This document shows positions 1-10,730 of a DNA stretch of 64,000 nucleotides, piece after piece. A model generated the notes under the pieces. That model was not told where the DNA came from, did no database searches, and was given only the letters and a program-made list of their open reading frames with translations. Made by a program: the position numbers and the translations under genes. Source of the stretch: Nitrospira sp. (lineage in GTDB: Bacteria > Nitrospirota > Nitrospiria > Nitrospirales > Nitrospiraceae); contig CP126122.1 of assembly GCA_030123565.1 (NCBI GenBank), positions 1,995,001 to 2,059,000 of the forward strand. Reading direction: 5' to 3'. How positions within the stretch are numbered: position 1 is the stretch's first letter; each line of letters begins with the position of its first letter.

Positions 1-362
1 GCCAGCTTCGCCGCCAGAATCGCCACGTTGATCGGGTTATGCACGAGGGGACGGCCCAGACGACCGGCCAGCACGCGGACCAACAGGTCATCATTCCGTT
101 GCATCCGGCTGCCGATGTCCGCAGCAAGCTGCGTCAATCGATCAATCGGCAAGGCGGCGTGGGAACGGACGGCCTCTATCAGATGCTGCAGCTCCTGTTC
201 GGCTCCGGAATAAAATTCCTCCACGGCATCGCCGTTCGCGACGACCGGCTTTGCGCCGGCCGTGCTGGAACGCTGGACCCCACCGCCCCCAGCCAGACGA
301 GTGGCGTCCGGAGCCCGGTTTCCCTTGGATTGCTCATGTACGAGATCGGATAACCGCGTCAC
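1..362 (-). CDS. HD-domain-like protein, 3' end cut by window edge
   Basis: This open frame reads leftward off the window, so only about the first 120 residues are visible. I place the start at a GTG at 362 because AGGAG lies seven bases upstream. The N-terminus is polar and Gly/Ala-rich. The end of the visible part (NPINVAILAAKLA) resembles the first helix of HD-GYP or HD phosphohydrolase domains, where a His-Asn/Ser-x-NVA motif is usual. The HD metal-binding residues lie outside the window, so the family call is an inference. The gene starts 28 bases after the stop of the upstream RHH-like gene, which suggests co-transcription. Confidence 0.5.
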   Translation of the reverse strand, partial: MTRLSDLVHEQSKGNRAPDATRLAGGGGVQRSSTAGAKPVVANGDAVEEFYSGAEQELQHLIEAVRSHAALPIDRLTQLAADIGSRMQRNDDLLVRVLAGRLGRPLVHNPINVAILAAKL

Positions 363-390
363 GAGTTGCTCCTGGCGATACGGCGGGCCG

Positions 391-600
391 TCAGAACCGG
401 CCCTTGACCGTTGCCTTACCCTGTCCATTGCGATGGCTGCTGCCGTTCTCATGGAGCGGCCTGAACTCCGGTTTCTGAAGTTCACGCTCGAGGACCGCGC
501 GGATAAAGCCGCTGGTCGTATAGCCCTGTTGCTTCAGGCTATCGAGCTGGATCTTCAATTCCTCCGGCAACTGGATCACGATGCGAATGAGTTTAGGCAT
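391..600 (-). CDS. small ribbon-helix-helix-like protein
   Basis: This is a 69-residue protein. Residues 1-45 look like a MetJ/Arc-type fold: a short beta strand (LIRIVIQLPEEL), then a helix, a GYTTSGFIRAVLER turn-helix and a basic, disordered tail. Such proteins usually bind DNA as dimers and regulate their own promoters or act as antitoxins. No toxin partner is recognisable, because the next gene downstream looks HD-like. The 205-base gap upstream to comEC would carry its promoter. The function is inferred from fold resemblance only. Confidence 0.55.
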   Translation of the reverse strand: MPKLIRIVIQLPEELKIQLDSLKQQGYTTSGFIRAVLERELQKPEFRPLHENGSSHRNGQGKATVKGRF

Positions 601-805
601 GATTCCACTCGTCGTTAATCAAAATTGACCCGATTGTGTGTGATGCTTGCATGTGCTATGCCTTGCTAGCACTTTGTGAATACAGAGTAATATTGACGGC
701 TTATGCTGTGGTTCTCCGGCAAATGACGGCAAAATTGACAACTTGCGGCAGCCGGAGACGAGTTATGTACAGGCACGTAACGGTCACACTGTCGGAGGGG
801 CCTGG

Positions 806-3337
806 CTATCGCCAATTCCAGCGGCGCCACAGGCGGGTGAGGTTCTCCAGTTCGGCGGACCGTATGTTCGACGAGGAGAGGGCCGACTGCAGGATCCATT
901 CACTGGTTGTATGGACCGAGAGGTTCTGTTGCCGCAGGTCGAGATCCACCCAGACGGCTCCGTCTCGATCGGTTCTCAGCACCTCCACCCCCGCTGCTCG
1001 ATAGGCTGCCAGGACTTCGGGAGCTGGATGGCCATAGGGGTTGCGTCGACCGGCCGACAGCACTGCAAGGTTCGGTGTGATCGTACTCAGCCATGTCGGC
1101 TCCAACGAACTCTTCGCCCCATGGTGCGGAACCTTCAGCAGCGTAATGTGGCCGAGAATCCCCGACCTGGTCAGACGGGCCAAGGCCTCCCGTTCAATGT
1201 CCCCCGTAAACAACATGCGTCGGTCGCCGCAGGTGAGTTCGGTGACGACCGACAAATTGTTGAGCGACTCGCTTTTTCGCCCGGACGAAGGTTCGTGGCG
1301 TAACGGGGGATTCAGCACCGCCATACGACAAGCCCCCGCTGCTGCGATCAATTGTCCTTCCGCCGCTACCTTCGGCTGAAGGGGCTGTTGGGCAAGGACC
1401 GCTTCAATCTTGCGCCAAAACTCTTCCCGACGGGTTACGCCGTTGGTCCAGAAATTCTCGATAGAGAAATGGGCCAGGATCCAGGCCAACCCTCCGGCAT
1501 GGTCCAGTTGCGGATGGGTGGCGATGACATGGTTGACCCTTCGAATCCCCCGATTCCAGAGAAAGGGAGCCACCACACCCCGCCCCATATCGAAACGCTC
1601 ATAGGTCGCCCCCCCGTCAATGAGCACCACCGCTCCTGTGGGCAATTCGATGACGGCGCTGTCCCCCTGTCCCACATCGAGAAAGGTCACTCGCACCTGC
1701 CCGTCCCTACTGAATGGACGCGGAGACCACAACCACCAAGTGACGATGCAGAGGATGCCCATCACCATGGCGCCCCTCACCAACGGAGCAGCATGGGCAG
1801 ACCGACCGGCCAGCAATCCCCACCCCAGCAAGTAGAAGAGCAGCATCATGGGAAGGCTCGGTGCCGCCACGAACCATTCTGCACCGGGCAAGCCCGCCAG
1901 CAGATGAATCGCGGAAATCAGCGCCTCTCCCAGCACGTCGATCAAGCCGGAACCAGGAAGTGCGTGGCTGTGCGTTGCAATGACCCAGGCGGCAGATACC
2001 AGATCCAGAGGAAGCAAGATAAACCCGACGAACGGCACCACCAGAAGGTTGGCGAAGAGGCCCAACCACGACACTTGATTGAAGTAGAACGCGACCAGGG
2101 GCAAGGTCGCCAACGTCACCAAAGCAGTGACTCGAACGGACTCCCGCAGCCAATAGAGCGCCCGCTTGGCGGCGGACGACTGGGGCTCCGGCGACCCGTC
2201 CCTCTGTGCCTCTGGCTGGATCGCCAAGGCCAGGACCAGCACCGAGACGTACGAGAGTTGAAAGGAAATGTCGTACAGCGCCGGAGGATGGACCAACAGC
2301 GTCAGACCGGCGGCGGCCGCAAGGGCATGGAGCATATAGTGCGGAGACCCCAGCCACAATGCCCACAAGCCGACGACGATCATGATCGACGAACGGATCG
2401 TCGCGGTTTCCGCTCCGGCCAGCAAGGTGTAGGCCGCCACCGGACCGAGCGTCGCAAGGGCTGCCAGTCTACTGGCCGTCAGCCATCGCGAGAGGCTCAA
2501 CAGCAGCAGGGAAGGAAGAAGCAGGCATGTCCTTCTGATCAGTGCGAACGACAACAGCGCGATGAGACCGAGGTGTGAGCCGGAAACGGAGAGAATATGC
2601 ACCGTGCCGGTCGTCATGAACCACTCGCGGACCTCCGGCGCGAGGTAGCCCTGCTCGCCGATGGTCAGGCTAAGAAACAGACCACGGCTTGGCTGAGCGA
2701 GCGATTGGGCGGCCGATCTGACCAGGGCGCGCCAGTTCTCGATCATGGACGCAAAGCCGTGAACAGTCAGACCCGGCTCAGGCTCCAGCACCTGGACGGC
2801 ACCGGCTCCGGACACTGATCCCACGGCATCGACACCCTGTGCATCCAGGTAGGCCGCATAGTCGAATCCTCTGGGATTCAGCGTGCCCAAGGGAGGGTGC
2901 ACATGCATACCGGTGCTGATCCGCATGCCGCGATGGAGATCGCGGTCCGGATCCCTCCAGGTGAGGCGCAGGTGAAACGGCAGCATCTGTGCCGGCTCGT
3001 CGATGGCCGTGACCTGCACAATGGCGGTCAATCGCTCCGGTGCGTGGCGGACTGCCTCGACAATCGTTCCGTCAACCCTGGCGGGAAGTGCGCCGGTCGT
3101 CTCCGGCACCGGTACGTGAGGAGTGAACCAGGCGAACAAAACCCAATAGAGACATCCGGCGAGCAGGCAGGCCAGGAGGCTCAGAGCCTGCCGGGACGAC
3201 AGGACTGCGCGCAGCTCCAGCAATGTGAGGATGCCGCAGACAACCGTCAACAGGAAGGCGACGCCGAGCGGGAAATAGGCGAGGTAGGAACCGAGGACGA
3301 GCCCGAACACGAAGGTGATGGTGAGGGAGGGCAACAT
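806..3337 (-). CDS. comEC: ComEC/Rec2 family DNA-uptake channel protein
   Basis: An 843-residue inner-membrane protein with the full ComEC layout. Several hydrophobic helices lead (residues 1-60), followed by an OB-like soluble region and the competence membrane domain (about 220-510, including the conserved LSVSGSHLGLIALL stretch). A C-terminal metallo-beta-lactamase domain follows (about 545-810, DVGQGDSAVIELP then ATHPQLDHAGGL). ComEC carries single-stranded DNA across the inner membrane during natural transformation, and the lactamase domain is proposed to degrade the second strand. The third His of the HxHxDH motif is replaced in ATHPQLDH, as in many ComECs. It is the last gene of the long minus-strand series, 26 bases after glmM. 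Confidence 0.93.
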   Translation of the reverse strand: MLPSLTITFVFGLVLGSYLAYFPLGVAFLLTVVCGILTLLELRAVLSSRQALSLLACLLAGCLYWVLFAWFTPHVPVPETTGALPARVDGTIVEAVRHAPERLTAIVQVTAIDEPAQMLPFHLRLTWRDPDRDLHRGMRISTGMHVHPPLGTLNPRGFDYAAYLDAQGVDAVGSVSGAGAVQVLEPEPGLTVHGFASMIENWRALVRSAAQSLAQPSRGLFLSLTIGEQGYLAPEVREWFMTTGTVHILSVSGSHLGLIALLSFALIRRTCLLLPSLLLLSLSRWLTASRLAALATLGPVAAYTLLAGAETATIRSSIMIVVGLWALWLGSPHYMLHALAAAAGLTLLVHPPALYDISFQLSYVSVLVLALAIQPEAQRDGSPEPQSSAAKRALYWLRESVRVTALVTLATLPLVAFYFNQVSWLGLFANLLVVPFVGFILLPLDLVSAAWVIATHSHALPGSGLIDVLGEALISAIHLLAGLPGAEWFVAAPSLPMMLLFYLLGWGLLAGRSAHAAPLVRGAMVMGILCIVTWWLWSPRPFSRDGQVRVTFLDVGQGDSAVIELPTGAVVLIDGGATYERFDMGRGVVAPFLWNRGIRRVNHVIATHPQLDHAGGLAWILAHFSIENFWTNGVTRREEFWRKIEAVLAQQPLQPKVAAEGQLIAAAGACRMAVLNPPLRHEPSSGRKSESLNNLSVVTELTCGDRRMLFTGDIEREALARLTRSGILGHITLLKVPHHGAKSSLEPTWLSTITPNLAVLSAGRRNPYGHPAPEVLAAYRAAGVEVLRTDRDGAVWVDLDLRQQNLSVHTTSEWILQSALSSSNIRSAELENLTRLWRRWNWR

Positions 3338-3363
3338 CCGGCGCCTGCGGCAGGAGCCCGGCG

Positions 3364-4713
3364 CTACCCGATGCGGGCGCGAACGATCTCGGCGAGGTGA
3401 TCCGCCACTTCACGGATCGTGGCATCACGTTCGCCTTCGACCATAATTCGAAGTAAGGATTCGGTGCCGGAATAACGCACCAACACGCGGCCGCTGCCGT
3501 TGAGCGTCATCTCCGCCCTCTTGATCGCCTGCTGAATGTCGGGAATTTGATCCAGGTCTGGTTTGTGTTTCACCCGTACGTTCAAGAGGACCTGGGGAAC
3601 CGCGGTCATCGCCTTCGCAAGTTCGGAGAGGGGCTTGCCGGTGCGCTTGATGAGCGAGAGGATCTGCAGGGAGGAAATCAATCCGTCACCCGTGGTGTTA
3701 TGGTCGAGGAAGATGAAGTGACCGGACTGCTCTCCGCCGAAGTTGAATCCGTCGGCGAGCATGCGTTCCAGCAAGTACCGGTCCCCCACCGGTGTGCGCA
3801 GCAATCGAACGCCGGCCTTATTCATGGCGAGTTCCAACCCGAAGTTGCTCATGACGGTGCCCACGACGGTCTTCTTCGCCAACTGGCCTTGAGCCTGGAG
3901 GTCAAGACCCAGCGCCGCCATGACATGGTCGCCGTCGACGATCTTGCCCTGCTCGCACACGAAAATGGCGCGATCGGCGTCACCGTCCAGCGCCACGCCG
4001 AGGTCGGCTCCGTACCGATGGACCGCCTCCTGCAATCGCTCCGGATGCACGGCCCCGCACCCGTCGTTGATGTTCATGCCGTCGGGCTTGTTGCCGATGA
4101 CTTCTATCACGGCACCGAGTTCACGGAACACGGCCGGCGCCACTTTGTAGGCCGCACCGTTGGCGCAGTCTACGACCAGCTTGATTCCTTGAAAATCGAG
4201 ATCCTTGGGCAGCGAACGTTTGACGAATTCGATGTAGCGTCCCTCGGCATCGTCGATGCGATAGGCCTTTCCGATCGCATCGGCCGTCGGGCGAAGGTGT
4301 TTGATTTCGTCGGAGATGATCAACTGTTCGATGCGGGCCTCGACGTCGTCGGGTAATTTGAATCCCTGGTTGGAAAAAAATTTGATGCCGTTGTCTTGGT
4401 AGGGGTTGTGCGAGGCCGAAATGACGACGCCGGCATCCGCCCTCAAGCTGCGCGTCAGGAACGCAATGGCCGGGGTCGGCATGGGGCCGACCAGCAACAC
4501 ATCCACGCCCATGGAACAGATGCCCGAGATCAAGGCCGACTCCAGCATGTAGCCCGATAGGCGCGTGTCCTTGCCGATGACGACCTGGTGCCGGCCGGCG
4601 CGCCGCATGAAAATATGGGCGGCGGCGCGTCCCAGCTGCATCGCCGTTTCGCTGGTCATCGGTTCGAGGTTCGCCACGCCGCGCACGCCGTCCGTTCCGA
4701 ATAATTTACGCAT
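3364..4713 (-). CDS. glmM: phosphoglucosamine mutase
   Basis: Interconverts glucosamine-6-phosphate and glucosamine-1-phosphate on the way to UDP-GlcNAc for peptidoglycan and LPS. The protein has 449 residues, normal for GlmM. The start is the ATG at 4713, since the family begins [12 protein letters not shown]; a longer frame to 4800 has no family support. The active-site phosphoserine loop reads [14 protein letters not shown], the metal loop DGDADR and the sugar-binding loop GGEQSGH. The start overlaps the end of folP by eight bases, which suggests translational coupling; folP-glmM is a common bacterial order. Confidence 0.96.
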   Translation of the reverse strand: MRKLFGTDGVRGVANLEPMTSETAMQLGRAAAHIFMRRAGRHQVVIGKDTRLSGYMLESALISGICSMGVDVLLVGPMPTPAIAFLTRSLRADAGVVISASHNPYQDNGIKFFSNQGFKLPDDVEARIEQLIISDEIKHLRPTADAIGKAYRIDDAEGRYIEFVKRSLPKDLDFQGIKLVVDCANGAAYKVAPAVFRELGAVIEVIGNKPDGMNINDGCGAVHPERLQEAVHRYGADLGVALDGDADRAIFVCEQGKIVDGDHVMAALGLDLQAQGQLAKKTVVGTVMSNFGLELAMNKAGVRLLRTPVGDRYLLERMLADGFNFGGEQSGHFIFLDHNTTGDGLISSLQILSLIKRTGKPLSELAKAMTAVPQVLLNVRVKHKPDLDQIPDIQQAIKRAEMTLNGSGRVLVRYSGTESLLRIMVEGERDATIREVADHLAEIVRARIG

Positions 4714-5737
4714 GAGACTCCTCTGGACCTGAACGGGAATGGCGGGCGATGGTTGACACGACGGTAATCGTGTCCCGCATGGCTCGGACGTCGTGCACAC
4801 GAATGATATGGGCCCCTTTGAGCACCGCAGCCGCCACCGCGCCTGCGGTGCCGTAGCCCCGTTCGTGAACCGGCTGCCCTGTCAGGCGACCGATGAACTG
4901 TTTGCGGGACAATCCGGCGAGCACCGGATAACCGAGACGGGTCAACATATCGAATTCAGCGAGCAGTTGAAGATTATGCTCTTGGAGCTTACCAAAACCG
5001 AAGCCCGGGTCAAGAATGATCTGACTTGGCCGGATGCCATGACCAAGCGCGACCTGGATTCGTTCGCGGAGGAACAGGGAGACTTCATCAACGACGTTCC
5101 GATACCGAGGCGATTGTTGCATGGTCTGCGGCGTTCCCTGCATGTGCATGAGGACCACGGCGGCGCCGGTTTCCGCCACCAGTGATGCCATGAGCGGATC
5201 GCCGCGCAACGCGCTGATGTCGTTGACGATGGTCACACCGGCCTGAATGGCCCGGCGGGCGACGGCCGCTTTGGTCGTATCGACCGAAATGGGGATCGAG
5301 ACAGCCCCGCGGACCGCCTCCAGCACCGGAATGAGGCGCCGAAGTTCTTCGGATTCGTCGATTGGTTGTGCGCCGGGCCGGGAAGACTCGGCACCGACGT
5401 CGATGATATCGGCCCCTTCTTCCTGCATTTGCTTGGCACGACTCAGGGCTTGGTCGACCGTGACATAGGCTCCGCCGTCTGAAAAGGAATCAGGAGTGAC
5501 GTTCAAAATGCCCATCACCAACGGACCAGATTCCAGGTGGAAAGTCTGTGGTCCCGCCGTCAAAACAAGAGGTCTGGAGGAGGTCACGGTGACGCCGGTC
5601 AAGAGCAGGTCCTCGGTGACGAAGGTCCGAAACAGGCCATCAGAAAACGAAGTGAATCGAATACGGTAGGAAAAATGAATCGACGAGTGACCGGGGAGTG
5701 TTTTCTCCACCCCCGGGATGGAGTGCAAACCGAGCAC
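4706..5737 (-). CDS. folP: dihydropteroate synthase
   Basis: Condenses p-aminobenzoate with dihydropterin pyrophosphate in folate synthesis. The TIM-barrel signatures are [15 protein letters not shown], the [11 protein letters not shown] loop, [10 protein letters not shown], and the [10 protein letters not shown] and GLSRKQFIG loops. The GTG at 5737 gives 343 residues, longer than the usual 270-300, and the first 45 residues do not look like the family. A TTG at 5602 with GAGGA upstream would give 298 residues and is a plausible true start. The stop overlaps the glmM start. Confidence 0.93.
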   Translation of the reverse strand: MLGLHSIPGVEKTLPGHSSIHFSYRIRFTSFSDGLFRTFVTEDLLLTGVTVTSSRPLVLTAGPQTFHLESGPLVMGILNVTPDSFSDGGAYVTVDQALSRAKQMQEEGADIIDVGAESSRPGAQPIDESEELRRLIPVLEAVRGAVSIPISVDTTKAAVARRAIQAGVTIVNDISALRGDPLMASLVAETGAAVVLMHMQGTPQTMQQSPRYRNVVDEVSLFLRERIQVALGHGIRPSQIILDPGFGFGKLQEHNLQLLAEFDMLTRLGYPVLAGLSRKQFIGRLTGQPVHERGYGTAGAVAAAVLKGAHIIRVHDVRAMRDTITVVSTIARHSRSGPEESHA

Positions 5738-5789
5738 TCTCTCACAGGGGCAATTTCAGGTTGCCCCTGCGAAGACAACCATACATGGC

Positions 5790-7604
5790 TTAGGCGGGAA
5801 CCGTCTGCGACGAAGACCCTTGAATGAGGATCTGATCGATCTCCAACGCGTCGAGTACTTCCTTCTCCAACAGCGCCTCGGCAAGGGCCTTGAGGCTCGC
5901 CATGTTGTCGGTCAGGATACGCTTGGCACGCTCGTAATTTTCCGTGACCAGACGCTTGATCTCGTGATCGATTTCCAGCGCGACCTGCTCGCTGAAGTCA
6001 CGCTTCGTGGCAATCTCTCGGCCGAGGAAAATTTCCTCTTCCTTCCTCCCGAACGTCAGGGGTCCCAACTTTTCACTCATGCCCCACTCGCACACCATTT
6101 TTCTGGCGAGGTCCGTGGCCCGCTCCAAGTCATTTCCCGCTCCGGTCGTCACGCTGTGCAGGACCAGCTCTTCAGCCACCCGCCCGCCCATGAGGATCGC
6201 GAGGTTGTTGTAGAGAAAGTCCTTCGAGTAATTGTGCCGATCGTCCGTCGGGAGCTGCATGGTCACACCGAGCGCTCGTCCACGGGGAATGATCGTCACC
6301 TTGTGGACCGGATCCGTTCCGGGCAGGAGTTTCGCCATGAGCGCATGGCCGGCTTCATGGTAGGCCGTCGTACGTTTCTCTTCGTCGCTGAGCACCATGC
6401 TCTTGCGTTCGGCTCCCATCAATACCTTGTCTTTCGCCATTTCAAAGTCGATCAGCTCGACCTCTTTCTTATTCTGGCGGGCCGCCCAGAGCGCCGCTTC
6501 ATTCACCAGATTTTCGAGGTCGGCTCCGGAGAAACCAGGCGTACCGCGCGCGATCTTTTCGAGTTCGACGTCGGAAGCCAAGGGCACTTTCTTGGTGTGG
6601 ACCTTGAGAATCTCCGAACGGCCCCGCAAATCAGGGCGGTTCACCACCACTTGACGGTCGAAGCGGCCAGGCCGTAGCAAAGCCGGATCAAGGACGTCAG
6701 GTCGATTGGTGGCCGCGATCAAAATCACGCCTTCGGTCGTATCGAACCCGTCCATCTCGACCAGCAGTTGGTTCAGCGTCTGTTCACGTTCATCGTGCCC
6801 TCCGCCGAGGCCGGCGCCGCGGAGACGGCCGACGGCATCGATTTCGTCGATGAAGATAATGCAAGGCGCGTGTTTTTTCCCCTGCTCGAACAGGTCTCGC
6901 ACCCTGGATGCGCCCACGCCGACGAACATTTCGACAAAGTCCGATCCGCTGATGCTGAAGAACGGGACCCCCGCCTCCCCTGCAATGGCCTTGGCCAACA
7001 GGGTCTTGCCGGTGCCGGGAGGACCGACGATGAGCACCCCCTTGGGAATGCGTCCACCGAGCTTTTGAAATTTTCTCGGGTCTTTCAAAAACTCTATGAT
7101 TTCAAGGACCTCTTCCTTGGCCTCTTCGATGCCGGCGACATCCGAGAAGGTGACCTTCTTACGCTCTTCGGTCAGCATCCTGGCTCGGCTCTTTCCAAAC
7201 GACAGGGCCTTGTTCCCACCGATCTGCATCTGGCGCATGAGGAAGAACCAGAGGCCGAGGAAGAGAATGAACGGCCCCCAAGTCACCAGGAACGTGATGT
7301 ACCACGGGCTCTCGTCGGGCGGGCGGGCTTCGATCTGGACATCCTTCTCGCGCAATTGCTTGACCAATTCCGGATATTCGGCCGTATAGGTACGTATCCG
7401 GCTTTGGTCTTTCAAAATGGCGCTGATATGGTTGGCCTTGATCGTGACCTTCATGACCTCGCCCTTGTCCAGCTTGGCCATAAAATCGCTGAATATCACT
7501 TCATCTTCCGGCGCGTGGGTCGGGACACTAAAGAGGTTGAACAGCAATATCATGAACAGGCCGACCACGACCCAGAACAACAGATTCTTTACACGTGAAT
7601 TCAT
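5790..7604 (-). CDS. ftsH: ATP-dependent zinc metalloprotease FtsH
   Basis: A membrane-anchored AAA+ protease that removes damaged or unassembled membrane proteins and some regulators. It has 604 residues. A transmembrane helix sits near residues 8-25, a small periplasmic domain follows, and a second helix lies near 105-125. The AAA module has Walker A GPPGTGKT (about 193), Walker [10 protein letters not shown] and the second region of homology [20 protein letters not shown]. The zinc site is HEAGH near residue 416. It lies between hpt and folP, the widespread tilS-hpt-ftsH-folP order. The carboxy end is short and Ser/Gln-rich. Confidence 0.97.
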   Translation of the reverse strand: MNSRVKNLLFWVVVGLFMILLFNLFSVPTHAPEDEVIFSDFMAKLDKGEVMKVTIKANHISAILKDQSRIRTYTAEYPELVKQLREKDVQIEARPPDESPWYITFLVTWGPFILFLGLWFFLMRQMQIGGNKALSFGKSRARMLTEERKKVTFSDVAGIEEAKEEVLEIIEFLKDPRKFQKLGGRIPKGVLIVGPPGTGKTLLAKAIAGEAGVPFFSISGSDFVEMFVGVGASRVRDLFEQGKKHAPCIIFIDEIDAVGRLRGAGLGGGHDEREQTLNQLLVEMDGFDTTEGVILIAATNRPDVLDPALLRPGRFDRQVVVNRPDLRGRSEILKVHTKKVPLASDVELEKIARGTPGFSGADLENLVNEAALWAARQNKKEVELIDFEMAKDKVLMGAERKSMVLSDEEKRTTAYHEAGHALMAKLLPGTDPVHKVTIIPRGRALGVTMQLPTDDRHNYSKDFLYNNLAILMGGRVAEELVLHSVTTGAGNDLERATDLARKMVCEWGMSEKLGPLTFGRKEEEIFLGREIATKRDFSEQVALEIDHEIKRLVTENYERAKRILTDNMASLKALAEALLEKEVLDALEIDQILIQGSSSQTVPA

Positions 7605-7692
7605 CCACCTCTCCTTTGAGGCTTGTAGGCAGACTGCGAACGGCTATAACCCTGGAGGATGTTACCATAGGTCCAGCGGGGGGAACAACCTC

Positions 7693-8253
7693 TCAAGCAG
7701 ACTCCTGTTCCATTTCATCTGATTCATCGGCTTGATCGAGCGCAGCCAGGTAAGGAAGATTGCGATACTTCTGCCGGTAATCGAGACCGTACCCGACCAC
7801 GAACTTGTTCGGGATCTTGAACCCCACGTACTCCAGATTCACGTCGACGGTCCGGCGGTCCGGCTTGCTCAGGAGTGTGCAGACCTTCAAAGAGCGGGGT
7901 TTCCGCCTGGAAAGCGTCTTGATCAGGTAACTGATGGTGAGGCCCGAATCGACGATGTCCTCCACCAGCAAGACATCCTTGCCTGCGACAGGCTCCGTAA
8001 GGTCCGACACCAGCTTGACCTTGCCGGAGCTTTTATGACCGGTGCCATAACTCGTGACGACGATAAACTCTACCCGCATCGGGATCCGGATCGCGCGGGC
8101 CAGGTCGGCATAGAAGGCATAGGCCCCTTTGAGCACGCCGACCAGGACCAGATCTTTTCCCGCATAGTCGGAGGCGATCTGCCTGCCGAGTTCACGGATT
8201 CGAGTCCGCATCTGTTCTTGCGTCACGATGGGACGACCAAAAATGCGTTCCAT
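7693..8253 (-). CDS. hpt: hypoxanthine phosphoribosyltransferase
   Basis: Salvages hypoxanthine or guanine to IMP or GMP using PRPP. The protein has 186 residues, normal for the family. The PRPP-binding loop is VLLVEDIVDSGLT, and the earlier flexible-loop motif appears as VTSYGTGHKSSGKV. The start lies only two bases after the tilS stop, so the two are almost certainly translated from one message, as in many bacteria. The carboxy terminus is acidic, with a run of Asp/Glu after the last strand. Confidence 0.94.
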   Translation of the reverse strand: MERIFGRPIVTQEQMRTRIRELGRQIASDYAGKDLVLVGVLKGAYAFYADLARAIRIPMRVEFIVVTSYGTGHKSSGKVKLVSDLTEPVAGKDVLLVEDIVDSGLTISYLIKTLSRRKPRSLKVCTLLSKPDRRTVDVNLEYVGFKIPNKFVVGYGLDYRQKYRNLPYLAALDQADESDEMEQESA

Positions 8254-8255
8254 TC

Positions 8256-9746
8256 CTACAGGGCTCCTTTCCGGTGAGGAGGCTGCGTCACACGGGCCAG
8301 GATGAACCGGGTCGTCGAGGTGGTGGCGGCGAACCGTTCATCGGCTCGTTGCCCGACGACCCAGGCAATCGCGTCGCGCGACAACAGCAGCGGCACCCGT
8401 TCTCGCACAGACCGGCCCAGTTTCGCATCTGTGAAGTAATCTTGCAATTTCTTTCGCCGCCCCTCCATGCCGACGGGGCAAAACCAATCTCCCGGGCACC
8501 ACGTTCGAACCTGCAAGGGCAGCGTCAATTGCTCGGCATCGAAAAGGGCGACGGCAGGAGATTTTCTCGCCAGGAGGACCGTTCCCCTCTCACGGGTCAC
8601 CCTCTGGAGGTGGATCAGTTCCCCGGTCAAAGGCCAGGAAGCAGTCCATGGAAGGGAGGAGACCGTCAGGTCGTCGCAGGAGAGACGAGATGCCGCGCCT
8701 TCCGATCCATTGGCTACATCTGCGGAGCCGCAGAGGGGAGACGCAGTCGTCAACCTCAGCCGATCCTGCTCACAAGCGATCGTCACGGCCCCCACCTTCC
8801 AGATCATTCCCGACCGTGGAGAAGCCAGGGACGTCACCAAGGACAGCAGCAGGTCGCTGCGCGGCACGGTGAACGACGACAGCGCATGGACAGCCTGCCT
8901 GAGCAGCCGGCGTTGCAACGCGGCCGGTTGTTTGAGCAACGATGAGCGATCGAGCACCATGGTCGTCCGGTCTCGAGCCAGCATGATCCTCGTCAGGCGA
9001 TGCCTCGCCAGCGCCTCCAGCACCAGGTCGTCGTCGCGTAGGAGATCGGCCTGACGCGCCAGCATCCGGGTCACGGCAGGAGCCAGGGATTGCATGACCG
9101 GAAGCAGTTCCTGTCTGACGCGATTGCGAAGGTAGATGGGTTTGGCATTGCTGGAGTCGATGCGGTACGACAACCCCATCGCCGCCAGATAGGCCAGAAT
9201 GTCTTGACGCGCGATACTGAGCAACGGCCGCACGAACAGGCGCTCCCGCATGTGCGGCATGCCGGCCAAGCCCCGTACCCCGGCGCCTCGTAACAGCCGC
9301 AGCAACACGGTTTCGGCCTGATCGTCCGCCGTGTGCCCGAGCGCTACCCGTTCCGCACCGAGTTCAGCAGCCAGCCGGCGAAACAACCGGTAGCGGGAGC
9401 CCCGGGCACGTGCCTGAAGTGAGCTGGATGCGTCGACTCCGTTTCGAGCAGTGGAGAGCGGCTTGACCAGGCAAGGGATGTTCCATCGGCGACAGAGCGC
9501 AGTCACGAACGAGGCATCGCCGTCGGACTCGGCGCCACGCAGGCCATAGTGACAATGCACCACCGTCAACGAGAGATTCCACGCCGGAGCAAGATCGCGC
9601 AGAATCGAGAGCAGGGCCACGGAGTCCGGCCCGCCGGAGACCGCCACCAGTACCGTTTGGCCCGCTTGCAACAGTCCTCGCGCACGAATGACATTGGCAA
9701 CCTGCTGATGGAGCGGGTGGTGGGAACCTGTCGAAGAACCGGGCAT
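8256..9746 (-). CDS. tilS: tRNA(Ile)-lysidine synthetase
   Basis: Modifies the wobble cytidine of the tRNA-Ile CAU anticodon to lysidine, so that AUA is read as isoleucine. The protein has 496 residues. The N-terminal N-type ATP pyrophosphatase domain shows the P-loop AVSGGPDSVALL (about residue 32) and a later LGHTADDQAETVLLRLLRG motif. The TilS substrate-binding and C-terminal domains follow, including KLQDYFTDAKLGRSVRERVPLL near the end. Seven bases separate it from ribF upstream and two from hpt downstream. Confidence 0.94.
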   Translation of the reverse strand: MPGSSTGSHHPLHQQVANVIRARGLLQAGQTVLVAVSGGPDSVALLSILRDLAPAWNLSLTVVHCHYGLRGAESDGDASFVTALCRRWNIPCLVKPLSTARNGVDASSSLQARARGSRYRLFRRLAAELGAERVALGHTADDQAETVLLRLLRGAGVRGLAGMPHMRERLFVRPLLSIARQDILAYLAAMGLSYRIDSSNAKPIYLRNRVRQELLPVMQSLAPAVTRMLARQADLLRDDDLVLEALARHRLTRIMLARDRTTMVLDRSSLLKQPAALQRRLLRQAVHALSSFTVPRSDLLLSLVTSLASPRSGMIWKVGAVTIACEQDRLRLTTASPLCGSADVANGSEGAASRLSCDDLTVSSLPWTASWPLTGELIHLQRVTRERGTVLLARKSPAVALFDAEQLTLPLQVRTWCPGDWFCPVGMEGRRKKLQDYFTDAKLGRSVRERVPLLLSRDAIAWVVGQRADERFAATTSTTRFILARVTQPPHRKGAL

Positions 9747-9752
9747 CGCTCG

Positions 9753-10730
9753 TCACCGCGGCAGCGTGGCCGAGAGGGGGCTGTGCGCCGCCTCGCGAAG
9801 TTGGGCACGAGCCGCGTCCACATCCAGCGCGATCTGGCGGGCCAGCTCGTCTGCCGAGGCAAAGACCCTATCCTCACGGACAAAACCGATGAGCTGCACC
9901 TGAATCGATTCGCCGTAGAGATCGAGCCGCTCGTCGAGGATCGACACTTCCAACAAACGCTCGCCCGCGCCGAACGTCGGCCTGCTGCCGATGTAGACCA
10001 CAGAATCCAAGCCTGTACTTGCACCCTTCCACAGAGTCTGTGCGGCATAGACACCGTCCGGTGGAATCACGCGGCCAGTCGGAAGACGAAGATTGGCGGT
10101 CGGCCAACCGAGTTCGGTCCCACGCTTGGCCCCCGGAATGACGGTCCCGCCGATGCTGTAGGGTCGTCCAAGAAAGCGGCGGGCCTTCTGCAAATCGCCG
10201 GCCTGGACCATCTGACGGATGCGCGTGGAACTCACCACCTCGCCCTCGATGGTCAAGGGCGACATGGGATGGACGCGGAACCCGAGTCTGCCGCCGAATT
10301 CGACCAGATCCGCAATACGGCCGGTACGGCCCTTGCCGAACGCAAAGTGCTCCCCGACGAATAATTCCCGCGCGCCGATGCCGTCGTACAGCACCTGTGT
10401 CGCGAACTGTGCCGGGCTCAACCCGGCGAAGGCCGGAGTAAACTCCAGGAAGACCACTTCGTCGATCCCGGCCGCTTCGAAGCGGGCCAGCTTCTCTTCC
10501 GGCGTCGTCAGAAACTGGAGGTTGACCTGCGGAGCGAGGATCTTGACGGGATGCGGATCGAAGGTCAGGACCAGCGCCGTTCCGGCTTCCCGGCGGGCGG
10601 TCTCCACCACCAGGTTCAACAGCGCCCGATGGCCTTGGTGGTGCCCGTCGAAATTACCGATGGTCACGACCGCGTAGGGTCTGGGCGTCGTCGAGGTGAG
10701 ACCACGAGAGATCTTCATGCGTCGCGTCAC
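9753..10730 (-). CDS. ribF: bifunctional riboflavin kinase / FAD synthetase
   Basis: Phosphorylates riboflavin to FMN and adenylylates FMN to FAD. The 325-residue protein has the usual two domains. The N-terminal nucleotidyltransferase part opens with [14 protein letters not shown] and contains the SSTRIRQ loop near residue 190. The C-terminal flavokinase part begins around [20 protein letters not shown]. The ATG overlaps the hemB stop by four bases (ATGA), which shows tight coupling to the haem gene upstream. Confidence 0.95.
   Translation of the reverse strand: MTRRMKISRGLTSTTPRPYAVVTIGNFDGHHQGHRALLNLVVETARREAGTALVLTFDPHPVKILAPQVNLQFLTTPEEKLARFEAAGIDEVVFLEFTPAFAGLSPAQFATQVLYDGIGARELFVGEHFAFGKGRTGRIADLVEFGGRLGFRVHPMSPLTIEGEVVSSTRIRQMVQAGDLQKARRFLGRPYSIGGTVIPGAKRGTELGWPTANLRLPTGRVIPPDGVYAAQTLWKGASTGLDSVVYIGSRPTFGAGERLLEVSILDERLDLYGESIQVQLIGFVREDRVFASADELARQIALDVDAARAQLREAAHSPLSATLPR

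Noticed and set aside
1352-2578. Long plus-strand frame inside comEC
   Set aside because: It is the shadow of the comEC reading frame: very Gln/Arg/His-rich, no domains, opposite to a complete well-supported gene.
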